DNA of 64,000 nucleotides from Myotis daubentonii (Eukaryota > Chordata > Mammalia > Chiroptera > Vespertilionidae). Both the position numbers and the translations under genes were made by a program. The notes under the pieces are model-generated. The model ran no database searches, had not been told where the DNA came from, and was given only the letters and a program-made list of their open reading frames with translations. Of the stretch, positions 1-9,514 are shown piece by piece (within the stretch, counting starts at the first letter, position 1; every line of letters begins with the position of its first letter). Where the stretch lies: the NCBI RefSeq assembly GCF_963259705.1, contig NC_081847.1, positions 86,860,485-86,924,484 of the forward strand, written 5' to 3'.

Positions 1-1289
1 GGCAAACCCACACATCTTGATAATTAACCCTAAGAAGGTGAAGTTGAATAGTGTCAAGTATAGGATGCATGGTTGAATTAAACAATAAAAGAATATTGCT
101 CACAAAGAAGTTAAGGGAGATACACTTTACAATAACATGTAAAAATGAGGCAGGGCTTTAATGGCCAGGACACTAATTTTGCTTTCTGCATTACATGGTG
201 AATTCGACAGTAGTTGGAGGCAGAATCAAAACATATGTCTACCTCTGCGGTGTTTGTATGATAACTTCTCCCAGCTGTTGTTTCCTTCTATGTAAAAATG
301 AGTTAATAACAGCCACACCTACTTTATGTGGTTGATTTTCAAATCATGAGACTGGAAATGAATGGTGTGACCAATTGAAAGATAATGCCGGACGTTGGGC
401 GACATTTAAAGCCGGTGGGTCTTGATCTGGCATCTAGAAAGGTTCTGGAATCTGGAGAAGGCTGTGCATAGATTAAATAGGAGTCCAAAGATGAAATATA
501 ATTTTGAAAGGCATTTGGGGGTCAGAGGAGCCTAGTTTAAAGGAAACTAAGATCTCCTTGTCTCAGGACCCCATGCTTTTTATTAACACAAATTGTCCTG
601 AGGAGAGGCAGAGATATACACTTCAAAGGGTCAGGGTTTGGTACAGAGTCCATTGTCAGAATAGGGAGAATTAGCCTACGGCTGTTCAGGTGTTTGGCCA
701 TTAGGAGGCAATAACATGTAGATTAAGATGCCCTGAGCTGTCTGGCAGCAAACAATCAATTTAATGTATCCTATTCAGGTTTGGGGAAATGCCATCAGCC
801 ATTCCCAGATTCAGCCCTGCTGTCATGCTGGAATTGGCTTCGGGAAAGATGCTTTGAATACTCCAAAGTTATAGGTTGAAATAGTAATAGTAAAACAACA
901 AATCAACCAAACCTCCTACCATCAATAAAAATAAGTGCATTCTATGTGCCCTGGATACAATTATAGAAAGAGAGAGGTGATGATTTTACTCAACTCTGTC
1001 CTGATAAGATCACTCCAAGAGTGTTGAGTTCTGAATATCACACATCAAGAGAGAGATAGTCCTACAAGGAGCATGTTTAGAGGACAGAATAGAATTCTAA
1101 AAATCTTAAGTGCAGAATTGTTGAAAGAATGGAAGATTATTCCTAGATGAATATTATGAAGTAAAGAGACTCAGGGGTTCCAATAAACAAAATGGAAAAG
1201 CATGGATTTTTGTGCAAATAGTAATCTTTGGAATGTTGGTTAAACCACCCTACCCCCACCCCCTCCCCACCCCCCACCTGCAACAGGAG
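1..1289. other. Unique AT-rich non-coding DNA
   Basis: I see no recognisable gene or repeat here. A short C-rich patch lies at about 1248-1280. Simple chance ORFs only. Confidence 0.5.
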
Positions 1290-1430
1290 CCTGGGAAAAA
1301 TGGCTAAGCTACTTGAGTCTCATTTTCAACATGTGTTAAATGAACACAGTGTTATCTAATTTATTATGCTTTTGTGAGGATTAAGTGAGATAATCTTAAG
1401 AAACATAAAATAATATGTAGGCCATTGGTA
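1290..1430 (+). repeat. MIR SINE fragment, decayed
   Basis: The stretch follows the order of the MIR core: a 'gctacttgagtctcattttc' block, then a 'gtgaggattaagtgagataa' block near 1375, as in MIR sense orientation. It is heavily diverged, so the boundaries are approximate. MIRs are fossil tRNA-derived SINEs shared by all mammals and mobilised long ago by L2. Confidence 0.5.
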
Positions 1431-2680
1431 TATATTACTCTAACATAATAGATTTGGAATAATTTTAATTATCCATAAAACATTTTAAATCAATTACTGC
1501 TGTATAGAAAGGAAATTGACTGCTTCTCCTTGGTTGAGGAATTTGAGTATAGTTTGTTGGAGGGTATTCAGATGTCATCAGTACATGGTGGGACTGTTTG
1601 AAATGTTAGGTCCTTTACAACTTCAGATTATCTTGGACAGTATCAGTAAACAGCACAATGCATCCATTGGCCAACTTTATTCTCATCATCGGGCAGAATT
1701 TGCATGTATCTATTATACAAGAAGAGGAGGTTTGAAGGGGTCAGGACAGATTTATGTACTAACTTGGTCAGAAGAGCAGAGCAAACTTAGAATGAGAGAG
1801 ATCAAAATAGATTTTCTGACTGGATGTCAATAAAAATTATGATTCTTTGTCTTTGTTTCATAAATTTTTATAATAAGAACATGAGATTTTTATAATAAGA
1901 GCAGGAAAGCCCTGTAGACCTTTATGGAAAATTTAAAAATTTTTACTAAATATAAGATGAACTTTTGGAGTTTTCTAATAAACAAGAGGAGTTTTTCATT
2001 TTTCAAGCTAAGAGACAGGAAACATTATTCTTTGTAGTAACTCTGCAGACATTTTATTTATGAAAGAAACAAAACTAACAATGGCAGACTTATCTGCAAA
2101 AATGACGAGAAATTGTCAGACCTGTGGACATGTTCTTTGTCTCATGCTGTAATAACATACAGAAGTCTGGTTTAAAGAAAGGCCTCCTGTTAGCATTGTA
2201 TGAGTAACAATGACTGAACTACAAAGAAATGCATAAAAGGAAATGCTCTTAATGGAATATTTGAGAGTTATTTGAGAGACCCACCTGGAGAAGGAAAATA
2301 CATTCTGGCAAAAGAGATATTGTGATTGCCATGGGCCTGCCAGGAGATGTTTTCTTTTTCCTGAGATGTTATTGTTTTTCCCTGACTGAGAGGTCCTTGT
2401 TTTGCATATTGATTAAATTAGAATCTGCACTAAAAGAGTTTTTATCATGATTTATTTATACGCATCCTGATTTATTTATATTTCATCCCCCATTTACAGT
2501 TGTACATATGCAGGACAATGAGCCCTAAAATGTTAGAAGGATCAGTCTCACCCGTAGAGTCAAAATTAATGTGAGGTCCTCTGTAGGCAAAGTAGCTGAT
2601 TATATACATGAAGTTTTTCCTTACCCTCTCTCTATTTGACTTTCATCATACTCAAAAGTGCACTTTCCCCAGCTCAGTCA
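1431..2680. other. Unique AT-rich DNA with an unexplained 105-codon ORF
   Basis: An open frame runs from 1516 to 1833 on the plus strand (105 codons). It has no family signature I recognise, no Kozak-like start and no poly(A) tail, so I do not call it a gene. A retrocopy fragment is possible. The rest is AT-rich and featureless. Confidence 0.35.
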
Positions 2681-2682
2681 CC

Positions 2683-2985
2683 ACACTTTTAATTTATTTT
2701 TGTTGTTGTTTAAAGTATTACAAATAGTAGTACCTATGTCTCCTTATTCCACCATTGACCTCCCCATGCCTTGCCCCCTAGTACCCCCCTTCCCCAGTGT
2801 CTTGTGTTCATTGATTATGCTTATATGCATGCCTACAAGTTCTTTGGTTGATCTCTTACTCCCACCCCCAAACCTCCCCTGCCTTCCCGCTAAAGTTTGA
2901 CAGTCTGTTTGATGCTTCTTTGTCTTTGTATCTATTTTTGTTCATCAGTGTATGATGTTCTTTATATTCCATTAATTTATTTTTT
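2683..2985 (-). repeat. L1 3' UTR and tail, young bat L1
   Basis: Read on the plus strand this is the reverse complement of a bat L1 3' end: 'gtttaaagtattacaaatag', then a C-rich stretch, then 'gcttatatgcatgcctacaa' and 'ttctttggttgatctcttac'. The same block recurs near 13980, 17580 and 17880 in this window. The copy is 5'-truncated and non-coding. Confidence 0.75.
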
Positions 2986-3653
2986 AACAGCCTTATCCTA
3001 TCTAATAATAGACAAACATGGTAATTAACCATACCTCCAACACACTTCCCATTGGCTAATCAGGGCGATATGCAAATTAACTGCCAAACAAGATGGCGGC
3101 CGGCAGCCAGGCTGCTGAAGTGAACAGGAGGCTTGCTTGCTCCAGTGATGGAGGAAGCCAAGGTTCCCCGCCTGCCACTGCCGGCCTCTGAGCTTGCAGT
3201 CTAAGAAACAATTTTGCAATTATAGAAGTTAAACAAAACCCAGAAACCTGTTTTCGGCCAGCCTGGCTTCAGCCAGCAGGATTGCAACAGTGTTTCAATT
3301 ATAGAATCCAAACAAACCCAGATCCCTGCTTTCAGCAGCGGAGGTCTCAGAGCTAAAGCTGGCTCTCAGCTCCAGTGACAGCCATAGAAAATAAATAAAT
3401 CCCAGAATAAAAAAAGAAAAGAAAAAAGGAGAAGTTGGGAGCTTTAGTCGCCTGCCAGCCTGAAAACGGCCCTCAGCCCCTCACCCAGACTGGCCAGGCA
3501 CCCCAGTGGGGACCACCACCCTGAAGGGGGTTTGACCAGCTGCAAACAGCCATCATCCCCTCATCCAGGCTCGTCAGGCACCCCAGTGGGGATCCCCACC
3601 CTGAAGCAACAAGATGGCGGCTAATTTGCATACTGAAGGCGGGCGGCAGCAGG

Positions 3654-3828
3654 CAAGGCTGTCCCGGTCTGGGACCTGGATCCATGACCTGGCAGGCAGG
3701 GGGCAGCACTTGAGGCTGTCTGTGGTCTGGGACCCGGATCCATGACCTGGCGGGTGGGGGGCAGTGCTTGAGGCTGTCCGTGGTCGGGGACCCGGATCTG
3801 TGACCCTTCCCGGCAGGGCGGCAGCTCA
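3654..3828 (+). repeat. Three 58-bp tandem units inside the Helitron
   Basis: Units start at 3654, 3712 and 3770. Each contains a 'ggctgtc' start, a 'gggacc(c/t)ggatc' block and a 'ggcag' block. The third is the most diverged and runs into the presumed captured MTHFS 5' flank. Such minisatellites are common inside Helitrons. Confidence 0.75.
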
Positions 3829-3968
3829 CACAGGGGCCGATCGGCCAGGGTTGGGCAGGGCAGGACGCCTGGCTTCCTCCCAGCCCCAGTCACTCTGGGC
3901 AGGTGAGCAGCGCAGAGAGCCTCTGGACAGGGGAGGCAGGCCAGCGGAGGGTGGCCTGTACTCCCCAC

Positions 3969-4087
3969 ATGGCGGTGGTGACAGCTGTGAGCGCACAAAG
4001 CGGAGCCTGCAGGCTGAGCTGAAGTAGCGCCTGCAGGCCATCAGTGCCCAGGAGTGGCTGCACAAGATCCACCTCCTGGCCCAGAAG
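3969..4087 (+). pseudogene. MTHFS: Captured, decayed exon 1 of MTHFS (5-formyltetrahydrofolate cyclo-ligase)
   Basis: MTHFS converts 5-formyltetrahydrofolate to 5,10-methenyltetrahydrofolate in the cytosol using ATP. Here only its first exon is present, carried inside a Helitron. An ATG at 3969 opens an Ala/Val-rich start of nine residues. After a 2-base insertion the frame reads KRSLQAELK, stop, RLQAISAQEWLHKIHLLAQK, which aligns with the known MTHFS N-terminus (KRSL.ELKQRLRA.SAEERLR...LSQKV). The match ends at 4087 in AAG followed by GTGCAG, a good splice donor exactly where exon 1 should end, so some intron 1 was also taken. Changes are typical CpG/CAG decay: Gln to TAG stop at 4024-4026, several Arg to Gln, Trp or His. 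The copy is non-functional as an enzyme. About 140 bp of GC-rich sequence upstream (3829-3968) is probably the captured MTHFS promoter and 5' UTR (inference). Confidence 0.85.
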
Positions 4088-5151
4088 GTGCAGGATCGCA
4101 GGGACAGCCATCGTGGCAGGCCAGACTGACGTCCTCCTGGCCGCACGACGGGGATTTGTGGATCTGCAAAGCCAGAGGCCTCCCGTGTGCACATCCCCGC
4201 CTGGCGTGTGAACATCCCCCAGCACACTGTCACCCTCCCACACCTCCAACAGTTGCAAACCAAGGCGTGCACAAGTTCCCCCCACCTCTCCATCGCACTT
4301 CCATCAACCCCGCATGCCTAACACCCCCACAGGATGTGCACACATCCCCTCTGATGCACTCACATCCTTTGGAGAGTGTCTGGGTGTTCTGGGTGCTGAG
4401 GGTGGGTGCCAGTGAGAGGGTGGCGTGGTGACGCCATGTTCCCACAGAGGCCAGTGCAGCTATGAGATCACCTCTAGGGGGTTAATGCAGGTGCTGAGGT
4501 GTGAGCAGATGCAGACAGACACACCTGGTGGGCGTGGGCTGCCCTTGCTGAGGTGCCTTTGGTCAGCATTCAAGATCAAGAACCCAGAGGTGGAGAGGAA
4601 TTCTGTCCTCTCAGTGAAACAGTGGGATACTCGGGGCGACTGTTGAGGAGGAATGTGCACTTTGGGTTCCAGCACCCATGAGCGAAGGCTGCCCTGACTG
4701 AGCCTTGCTTGCTTGGGGCCTAGCGCACTCCTGCCGGGCAGCGGGTGACAGGACGTGCTTTTCCAAATTAATGAGAGAAAACGTTGATTCTCCTGCTGCC
4801 CATGAAGGTGGAAAGTGAAGTGGGGAGACATGAGGGGAGTGAGCGAGGCTCCCTGTCTGGAGGTTCCCTGTCTGGGGGTTCCAAATCTGCTGTTGGTTTC
4901 TTTCACCGCTGACTAGAGATATACAGGGTGTCCCCCCAAAATGTATACACACTTTGTATACCTACTAATTCCAATGGTTTTAAGCATAAGAAAGAAACAA
5001 CAATGGAGCTGTTATCTGTTAAAAGTGTGGGCACAAACAGGTAGTGGGACATTCCCTGAGGGGTCTCAGATTGGGGAGGGTGAAGGCCAGACTGAGGGGC
5101 CCTTCCCGTCCCCCCCCCCCAGTGCACAAATTTCGTGCACCAGGCTACTAG

Positions 5152-5446
5152 TTGAGATATAATTCACAAACCATGCAACTCACTCATTTAAAGTGTGCAA
5201 TTCAATGACTTTTAGTCTATTCACAGAGTTGTTCATCTGTTACCACAGTCAACTTAGAACATTTTCATTACCTCCAAAGAAGCCCATACCCCTTAGTCAT
5301 TACTCTCAATCCCCTCAGCCTCCCAACCCTAGGCAAGCACTAATGGTTCAACTTTTTTTCTTTTTCTTTTTTTAATGTATCCTATTCTGGATACTCCATT
5401 TAAATGGAATCATGTAATAGGTGGTTATTTGGGTCTCTCTTCTTTC
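5152..5446 (-). repeat. Old L1 3' UTR, antisense, first segment
   Basis: It reads as the reverse complement of a mammalian L1 3' region: 'ttgagatataattcacaaac', then 'taaagtgtgcaattcaatga', then the block ending in TTTCACTTAG. It is the same element that resumes at 5926 and at 8163 and is interrupted by the hAT, L1 and HAL1-like insertions. Its distal end lies at 2986-2995, left of the Helitron. Confidence 0.75.
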
Positions 5447-5454
5447 ACTTAGGG

Positions 5455-5925
5455 CAGTGATTTTCAACCTTTTTCATCTCATGGCACACATAAACTAATT
5501 TACAAAATTCTGCAACACAGCAAAAATGTAATTTTTGCTGATCTGATAAAAAGATATATTTTTTATTGATTTACAAAAATTAATAATAGTAATTACCTAC
5601 CCTTTTTGCTCCAAAGGGACTTTAAAAAATCAGGTGCTTATACTTGTATATAAGGTTTTCTGGTACCAAGAATTAGCCAATAAAATGCATTCTTGTTATG
5701 TCATGTGACCAATAAGATGCAACTCTATTATATGACCTATATATTTATGACTCAAGACAGGGTATTCACACTGAACAGCTATTGTGTTGACTGTTGTCAA
5801 TTTTTCATTTGACAATCTAAGGGAAAAGAGGTCAGTGCCCCTGACTAAAAATATTCAGATATTGCATATTTTAAAAATTCGTGTGGCATACCAGTGTGCC
5901 CTGGCACACTGATTGCAAATCGCTG
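5455..5925. mobile_element. hAT-family non-autonomous DNA transposon, 471 bp
   Basis: Terminal inverted repeats are CAGTGATTTTCAACC at the left and, read inward from the right, CAGCGATTTGCAATC. The 8-bp target-site duplication is ACTTAGGG at 5447-5454 and ACTTAGTG at 5926-5933, with one mismatch. The CAG(T/C)G terminus and 8-bp duplication are typical of hAT elements. There is no transposase ORF. It split an older L1 whose text continues across the site ('tttcactta' to 'gtgtaatattttaaaggttc'). Confidence 0.82.
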
Positions 5926-5985
5926 ACTTAGTGTAATATTTTAAAGGTTCATCCACATTGTAGCATGTAGCATTTGACATTTTTT
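5926..5985 (-). repeat. Old L1, antisense, second segment
   Basis: 'aaggttcatccacattgtag' continues the L1 interrupted at 5446. The next piece of the same element starts at about 8163. Confidence 0.65.
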
Positions 5986-6222
5986 TTTTTAACTGTTTAA
6001 AACTTTTTTGTTGAAAGTATTACATATGTGTCCTTTTTCACCCCCAATAACCCCCTCTAGCCCGGCCTGGTCCCCCGCCCACCTAATTGTCCGTGTTCCA
6101 GGTTATGTACATATACATACAAGGTCTTTGGCTGATTACCTCCCACCCACCCACCCTCCCCCACCTCCCTCTGAGATTCCGTACTCTGTTCTATGCTTCC
6201 TTTTTTTTTTTTTTTTTTTTTA
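5986..6222 (-). repeat. Young L1 3' end, antisense
   Basis: Poly(T), then 'aaagtattacatatgtgtcc', a C-rich stretch and 'caaggtctttggctgattac' mark the reverse complement of a bat L1 3' UTR. It is truncated at its 5' end by, or next to, the poly(T) of the neighbouring HAL1-like element. Confidence 0.65.
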
Positions 6223-6234
6223 GGAATTAACTCA

Positions 6235-8162
6235 ATTTTTTTTTTTAAATTAAATCTTTATTATTCAGATTATTACATTTGTTCCTCTTTTTCCCCCCCC
6301 CATAACTCCCCTCCTCCCAGTTCCCGCCCCACCCTCCGCCCTCACTCCCCACCCACTGTCCTCATCCATAGGTGCACGATTTTTGTCCAGTCTCTTCCCG
6401 CATCTCCCACACCCCTTTCCCCCCCAAGAATAGTCAGTCCATTCCCTTTCTATGTCCCTGATTCTATTATGATCACCAGATTATTTATTCACTTGATTCT
6501 TAGATTCACTTGTTGATAGATGCATGTTTGTTGTTCATAATTTGTATCTTTACCTTTTTCTTCTTCCTCCTCTTCTTAAAGGATATCTTTCAGCATTTCA
6601 TATAATACTGGTTTGGTGGTGATGAACTCCTTTAGCTTTTCCTTATCTGTGAAGCTCTTTATCTGACCTTCAGTTCTGAATGATAGCTTTGCTGGATAAA
6701 GTAATCTTGGTTGTAGGTTCTTGGTATTCATCACTTTGAATATTTCTTGCCATTCCCTTCTGGCCTGTAAAGTTTCTGTTGAGAAATTAGCTGACAGTCG
6801 TATGGGTATTCCCTTGTAGGTAACTGAGTTTCTTTCTCTTGCTGCTTTTAAGATTCTCTCTTTGTCTTTTGCTCTTGGCATTTTAATTATGATGTGTCTT
6901 GGTGTGGTCCTCTTTGGATTCCTTTTGTTTGGGGTTCTCTGTGCTTCCTGGACCTGTAAGTCTATTTCTCTCACCAGGTGGGGGAAGTTTTCTGTCATTA
7001 TTTCTTCAAATAGGTTTTCAATATCTTGCTCTCTCTCATCTTTTGGCACCCCTATAATTCTGATGTTGTTATGCTTGAAGCTGTCCCAGAGGCACCTTAC
7101 ACTATCTTCGTATTTTCGGATTCTTTTTTCATTTTGCTTTTCTGGTTGGGTGTTTTTTGCTTCTTCGCATTTCAAATCTTTGCCTTGATTCTTGCGCTCC
7201 TCTGGTCTGCTCTTGGGAGTCTGTATAGTATTCGTTATTTCAGTCTGTGTATGCTTAATTTCTAGTTGGTTCTTTATCATAACATCGAGGGTCTCATTAG
7301 TTTTCTTGAGGATCTCACTACATTTATCGGCGGCTTCTAGAGAGTTCTTAAGAGACCTTAAAAGTGTGGGTCTGAACTCAATATCCTCCATTGACAGTTT
7401 TGTCCTGTTTCTTTGTCTCCGCATTTTTTATGCTTTCTTGGTACACCCCCTAGTGGTCTTTGTGCGCAGTCTTGTTGTAGTTAAGCCTTGATTGTTGTCG
7501 GCAATAGTGGGGGTGATTTAACCTTCAGGCTAACTGGCTATGAGAGTCCGCTGTGTCTGCAGTGGGAGATCTTCTGTGCTGGATCTCTAGGGCGGTGCTA
7601 ATCTAGCGTTTGCCTGAGGCTATCTGGCAAATGGCTCTGCGCAGGGCTTGGGCGGGGCAGGTCCCCGGGTATCTACAGGGCGGGCAGGAGCGAGCAGTTA
7701 TGGCTGCTCTCAGTTCTGTCTCTAGGGGCTCTGCCTCACAGAGTCCCAGCAACCGCTGCAAACCTCGGAGAGAAAGCTGCCTTCGAGTTCCGACGGAAGC
7801 CAGACAGTCCCGCGTTCGGACCGAAGCCAGACAGTCCTGCTTCTCCCGTTTGAGTCTGGGTCCCTAGAGACTCGCCCGGATCTGGAGCTCAGAGTCTGAA
7901 ACTCCCTCCCAATTGAAAACAACAACCGCGCCCTCCACCGCCAGCCCACTAGCGCGCACTCCGCACATGAGTATTTCACTTCAGCACTGCGCCTCCTCTG
8001 AGTCTGGGTATGATATTCTCTTTCCTCCTAGTTGTAGAATTTCCACTCAGCCAGCCTTCCTGTGGTTCTGGATGATGTCCGTTCCGTCTTTAGTTGTTTT
8101 TTGAAGTGGTTGTTCGAGGCAGCAATCTCCAGCGTTAACCTATGCCGCCATCTTGGTTTCTC
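6235..8162 (-). mobile_element. Half-L1 (HAL1-like) retrotransposon with open ORF1 and no ORF2
   Basis: On the minus strand the element starts at about 8162 with 'gagaaaccaagatggcggca', a typical L1 5' end. It then has a roughly 740-bp GC-richer 5' UTR, ORF1 (7424-6576), and about 330 bp of 3' UTR ending in a G-rich stretch, a 'aataataaagatttaattta' block and poly(A). ORF2, which should occupy some 3.8 kb after ORF1, is absent: ORF1 is followed directly by the 3' UTR. That is the organisation of half-L1 elements, which keep ORF1 and borrow reverse transcriptase. It inserted in an older antisense L1. I could not find a convincing target-site duplication, so the exact ends are uncertain. An internally deleted ordinary L1 is the alternative. 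Confidence 0.8.
6576..7424 (-). CDS. L1-type ORF1 protein (RNA-binding nucleic-acid chaperone), 282 aa, open
   Basis: ORF1p trimerises, coats L1 RNA in cytoplasmic RNP particles and acts as a chaperone in retrotransposition. The frame is uninterrupted for 282 codons, somewhat shorter than human ORF1p (338 aa). Residues about 10-110 are charged and Leu/Ile-spaced, consistent with the coiled coil. The RRM begins near residue 120 with NIRIIGVPKDE and includes the IENLFEEI helix. The C-terminal domain spans about 176-282, with HIIIKMPRAKDKERIL and RLSANFSTETLQARREW, strongly diagnostic of L1 ORF1p. A 5' UTR precedes it and a 3' UTR follows directly with no ORF2. The open frame suggests a recent insertion. 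Whether it is transcribed cannot be told from sequence. Confidence 0.88.
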   Translation of the reverse strand: MRRQRNRTKLSMEDIEFRPTLLRSLKNSLEAADKCSEILKKTNETLDVMIKNQLEIKHTQTEITNTIQTPKSRPEERKNQGKDLKCEEAKNTQPEKQNEKRIRKYEDSVRCLWDSFKHNNIRIIGVPKDEREQDIENLFEEIMTENFPHLVREIDLQVQEAQRTPNKRNPKRTTPRHIIIKMPRAKDKERILKAARERNSVTYKGIPIRLSANFSTETLQARREWQEIFKVMNTKNLQPRLLYPAKLSFRTEGQIKSFTDKEKLKEFITTKPVLYEMLKDIL

Positions 8163-8345
8163 CTGCCAAATAGTATTTTACTATATTGATATTCCACATT
8201 TCATTAATCCATTCATCAATTGATAGACATTTGGAGTTTGTCTACCTTTTGGCTATTATGAATAATTCTGCTATGAACATTTGTATACAAGTTTTTGTGA
8301 GGACATATGTTTTTCTCTTGGGTGTATACTTAGCAGTAGAATTAC
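8163..8345 (-). repeat. Old L1, antisense, third segment (distal ORF2/3' region)
   Basis: 'ccattcatcaattgatagac', 'ggctattatgaataattctg' and 'agaattactgggtcacattt' are the reverse complement of the well-known L1 ORF2 C-terminal region. It continues the element seen at 5152-5446 and 5926-5985. Confidence 0.75.
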
Positions 8346-8589
8346 TGGGTCACATTTTGAAAGTGGAGACCCAGAGGCACTGCCCTAGGGAAAGCCTAGA
8401 GCACAAATCTATGGCACAGTGTAGACACAGTATTCTTGACACTAAGCCAAGTACTATGATGTTGCTTCATTTGGCAAAGAAGGCCAACATATCAGCAGCA
8501 TAGAAGATGACAAAATATGTCAAAGTGCTTATTAAAATGCTTTTTAAGATGCCTGGATCAGTGTTTTGGGTTTCTTCAGTTATATTCCC
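8346..8589. other. Unassigned segment within the L1 nest
   Basis: About 240 bp starting 'gaaagtggagacccagaggc' do not match L1 and interrupt the L1 text, which resumes near 8590. Probably an old insertion. I do not recognise its family. Confidence 0.4.
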
Positions 8590-8770
8590 CAAAGTGAAAT
8601 CACTTTGTCATAAGGCAGTTCCATTTTTCATTTTTTGAGGTAACTCCATCATGTTTTCCACAGTGGCTGCACCAAACTACATTCCCACCAACAGTGCATG
8701 ATGGTTTTCTTTTCTCGACGTCCTTGCCAACACTTGTTGTTTGTTGAGTTATTGATGACGGCCATTCTGA
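8590..8770 (-). repeat. Old L1, antisense, fourth segment
   Basis: 'ttccacagtggctgcaccaa', 'acattcccaccaacagtgca' and the 'gatgacggccattctgag' block are textbook L1 ORF2 3' sequence read in reverse. Confidence 0.8.
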
Positions 8771-8935
8771 GGCAAGGAAACTTGACTTGGGGTGGCAAAC
8801 ACACAATAAATTATACAGAGGATGTATTAAAGAACTGTATACCTGAAATCCATATAACTTTATTAACCAGTATCACACCAATAAATTCAATAAAAAAGAA
8901 AATATATTCAAAATTAAAATCTGTGTCCTGAAAAA
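8771..8935 (+). repeat. L1 3' UTR tail, sense
   Basis: 'cttgacttggggtggcaaac', then 'acacaataaattatacagag', then 'accagtatcacaccaataaa' with an A-rich end. The same tail occurs at 40125-40235. It abuts the antisense L1 above, giving a head-to-head or 5'-inverted arrangement. Confidence 0.7.
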
Positions 8936-9306
8936 GAATTTGTTTTCAGCTGTGACATGTTAAGAAGTTGGAAGTTGCCATTTTCATCCTTGCAACAAGG
9001 AAAAACTGGACCAACTAAAAACTCAATGAGTCTTCTTGGACTCATTGGAGAAGTGAGGTCTTGGGGCAAACTGTCAGCCAGAAGTCTAGAGAGGCAGGTG
9101 AATCCAGAGAATTAGAGTTGAGCCAAGGCCATGGGAGCTATAAACTGGTAGCTACACTTAAGTAGTGATTTTGAGGAGTAGCTGGAGGCTAAATGTGGAG
9201 CAGCATGTGAGTGAGAAGCTCCTGTGTCCCTCCCACACTCATATACTATCATTCTCTCCAGGGGAAAGAATTTTGAGTCAGATGCATGCTTTATTATAAG
9301 GCAGGA
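8936..9306. other. Unique DNA
   Basis: Nothing recognisable. Confidence 0.5.
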
Positions 9307-9320
9307 CCAAATCATTTTCT

Positions 9321-9514
9321 TAAAAAATATTTTTATTGATTTCAGGGAGGAATGGAGAGGTAGAGAGATAAAAACATTATTATTAAAGTGAATCATTGAT
9401 TGGCAGCTTTCTACATGCCCCCCACTGGGTTGCAGACATGTGCCTGACCAGGAATTGAACCGGAACCTCCTGGTTCATAGGTCAATAACTCAATCACTGA
9501 GCTACACCAGCAGG
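9321..9514 (-). mobile_element. VES SINE, antisense, diverged
   Basis: Read on the minus strand it begins with a tRNA-like head ('cctgctggtgtagctcagtg') with A and B box remnants, passes the 'ccaggaggttccggttcaat' region and ends in the A-rich tail. Flanks CCAAATCATTTTCT and CCAAATCCTCTTTT are a decayed target-site duplication. VES SINEs are tRNA-derived, transcribed by Pol III and mobilised by L1. Confidence 0.85.

Larger units (their letters stand above)
2996..5151 (+). mobile_element. Non-autonomous Helitron (HeliBat-type), 2.16 kb, with captured host sequence
   Basis: This is a rolling-circle transposon. The 5' end begins with TC at 2996, preceded by A. The 3' end is CTAG at 5148-5151, followed by T, as expected for Helitron insertion between A and T without target-site duplication. 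Just inside the 3' end, 5122-5140 can form the diagnostic subterminal hairpin with GTGCAC arms. The interior holds GC-rich sequence, two copies of a block near 3471 and 3555, three 58-bp tandem units (3654-3828) and a captured MTHFS first exon (3969-4087). It encodes no Rep-helicase, so it depended on proteins supplied in trans. The flanking bases rejoin as ordinary L1 sequence ('aacagcctta' plus 'ttgagatataattc'), which shows a clean insertion into an older antisense L1. ORFs across 3473-4950 are chance frames in GC-rich DNA. Confidence 0.93.

Noticed and set aside
1516..1833. 105-codon ORF
   Set aside because: No domain, no transcript signals and length within chance expectation. Left as an unexplained frame.
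3473..4950. Many overlapping ORFs of 70-155 codons on both strands
   Set aside because: They lie in GC-rich Helitron filler where stops are scarce. Only the MTHFS-derived segment has a recognisable protein match, and it is frameshifted.
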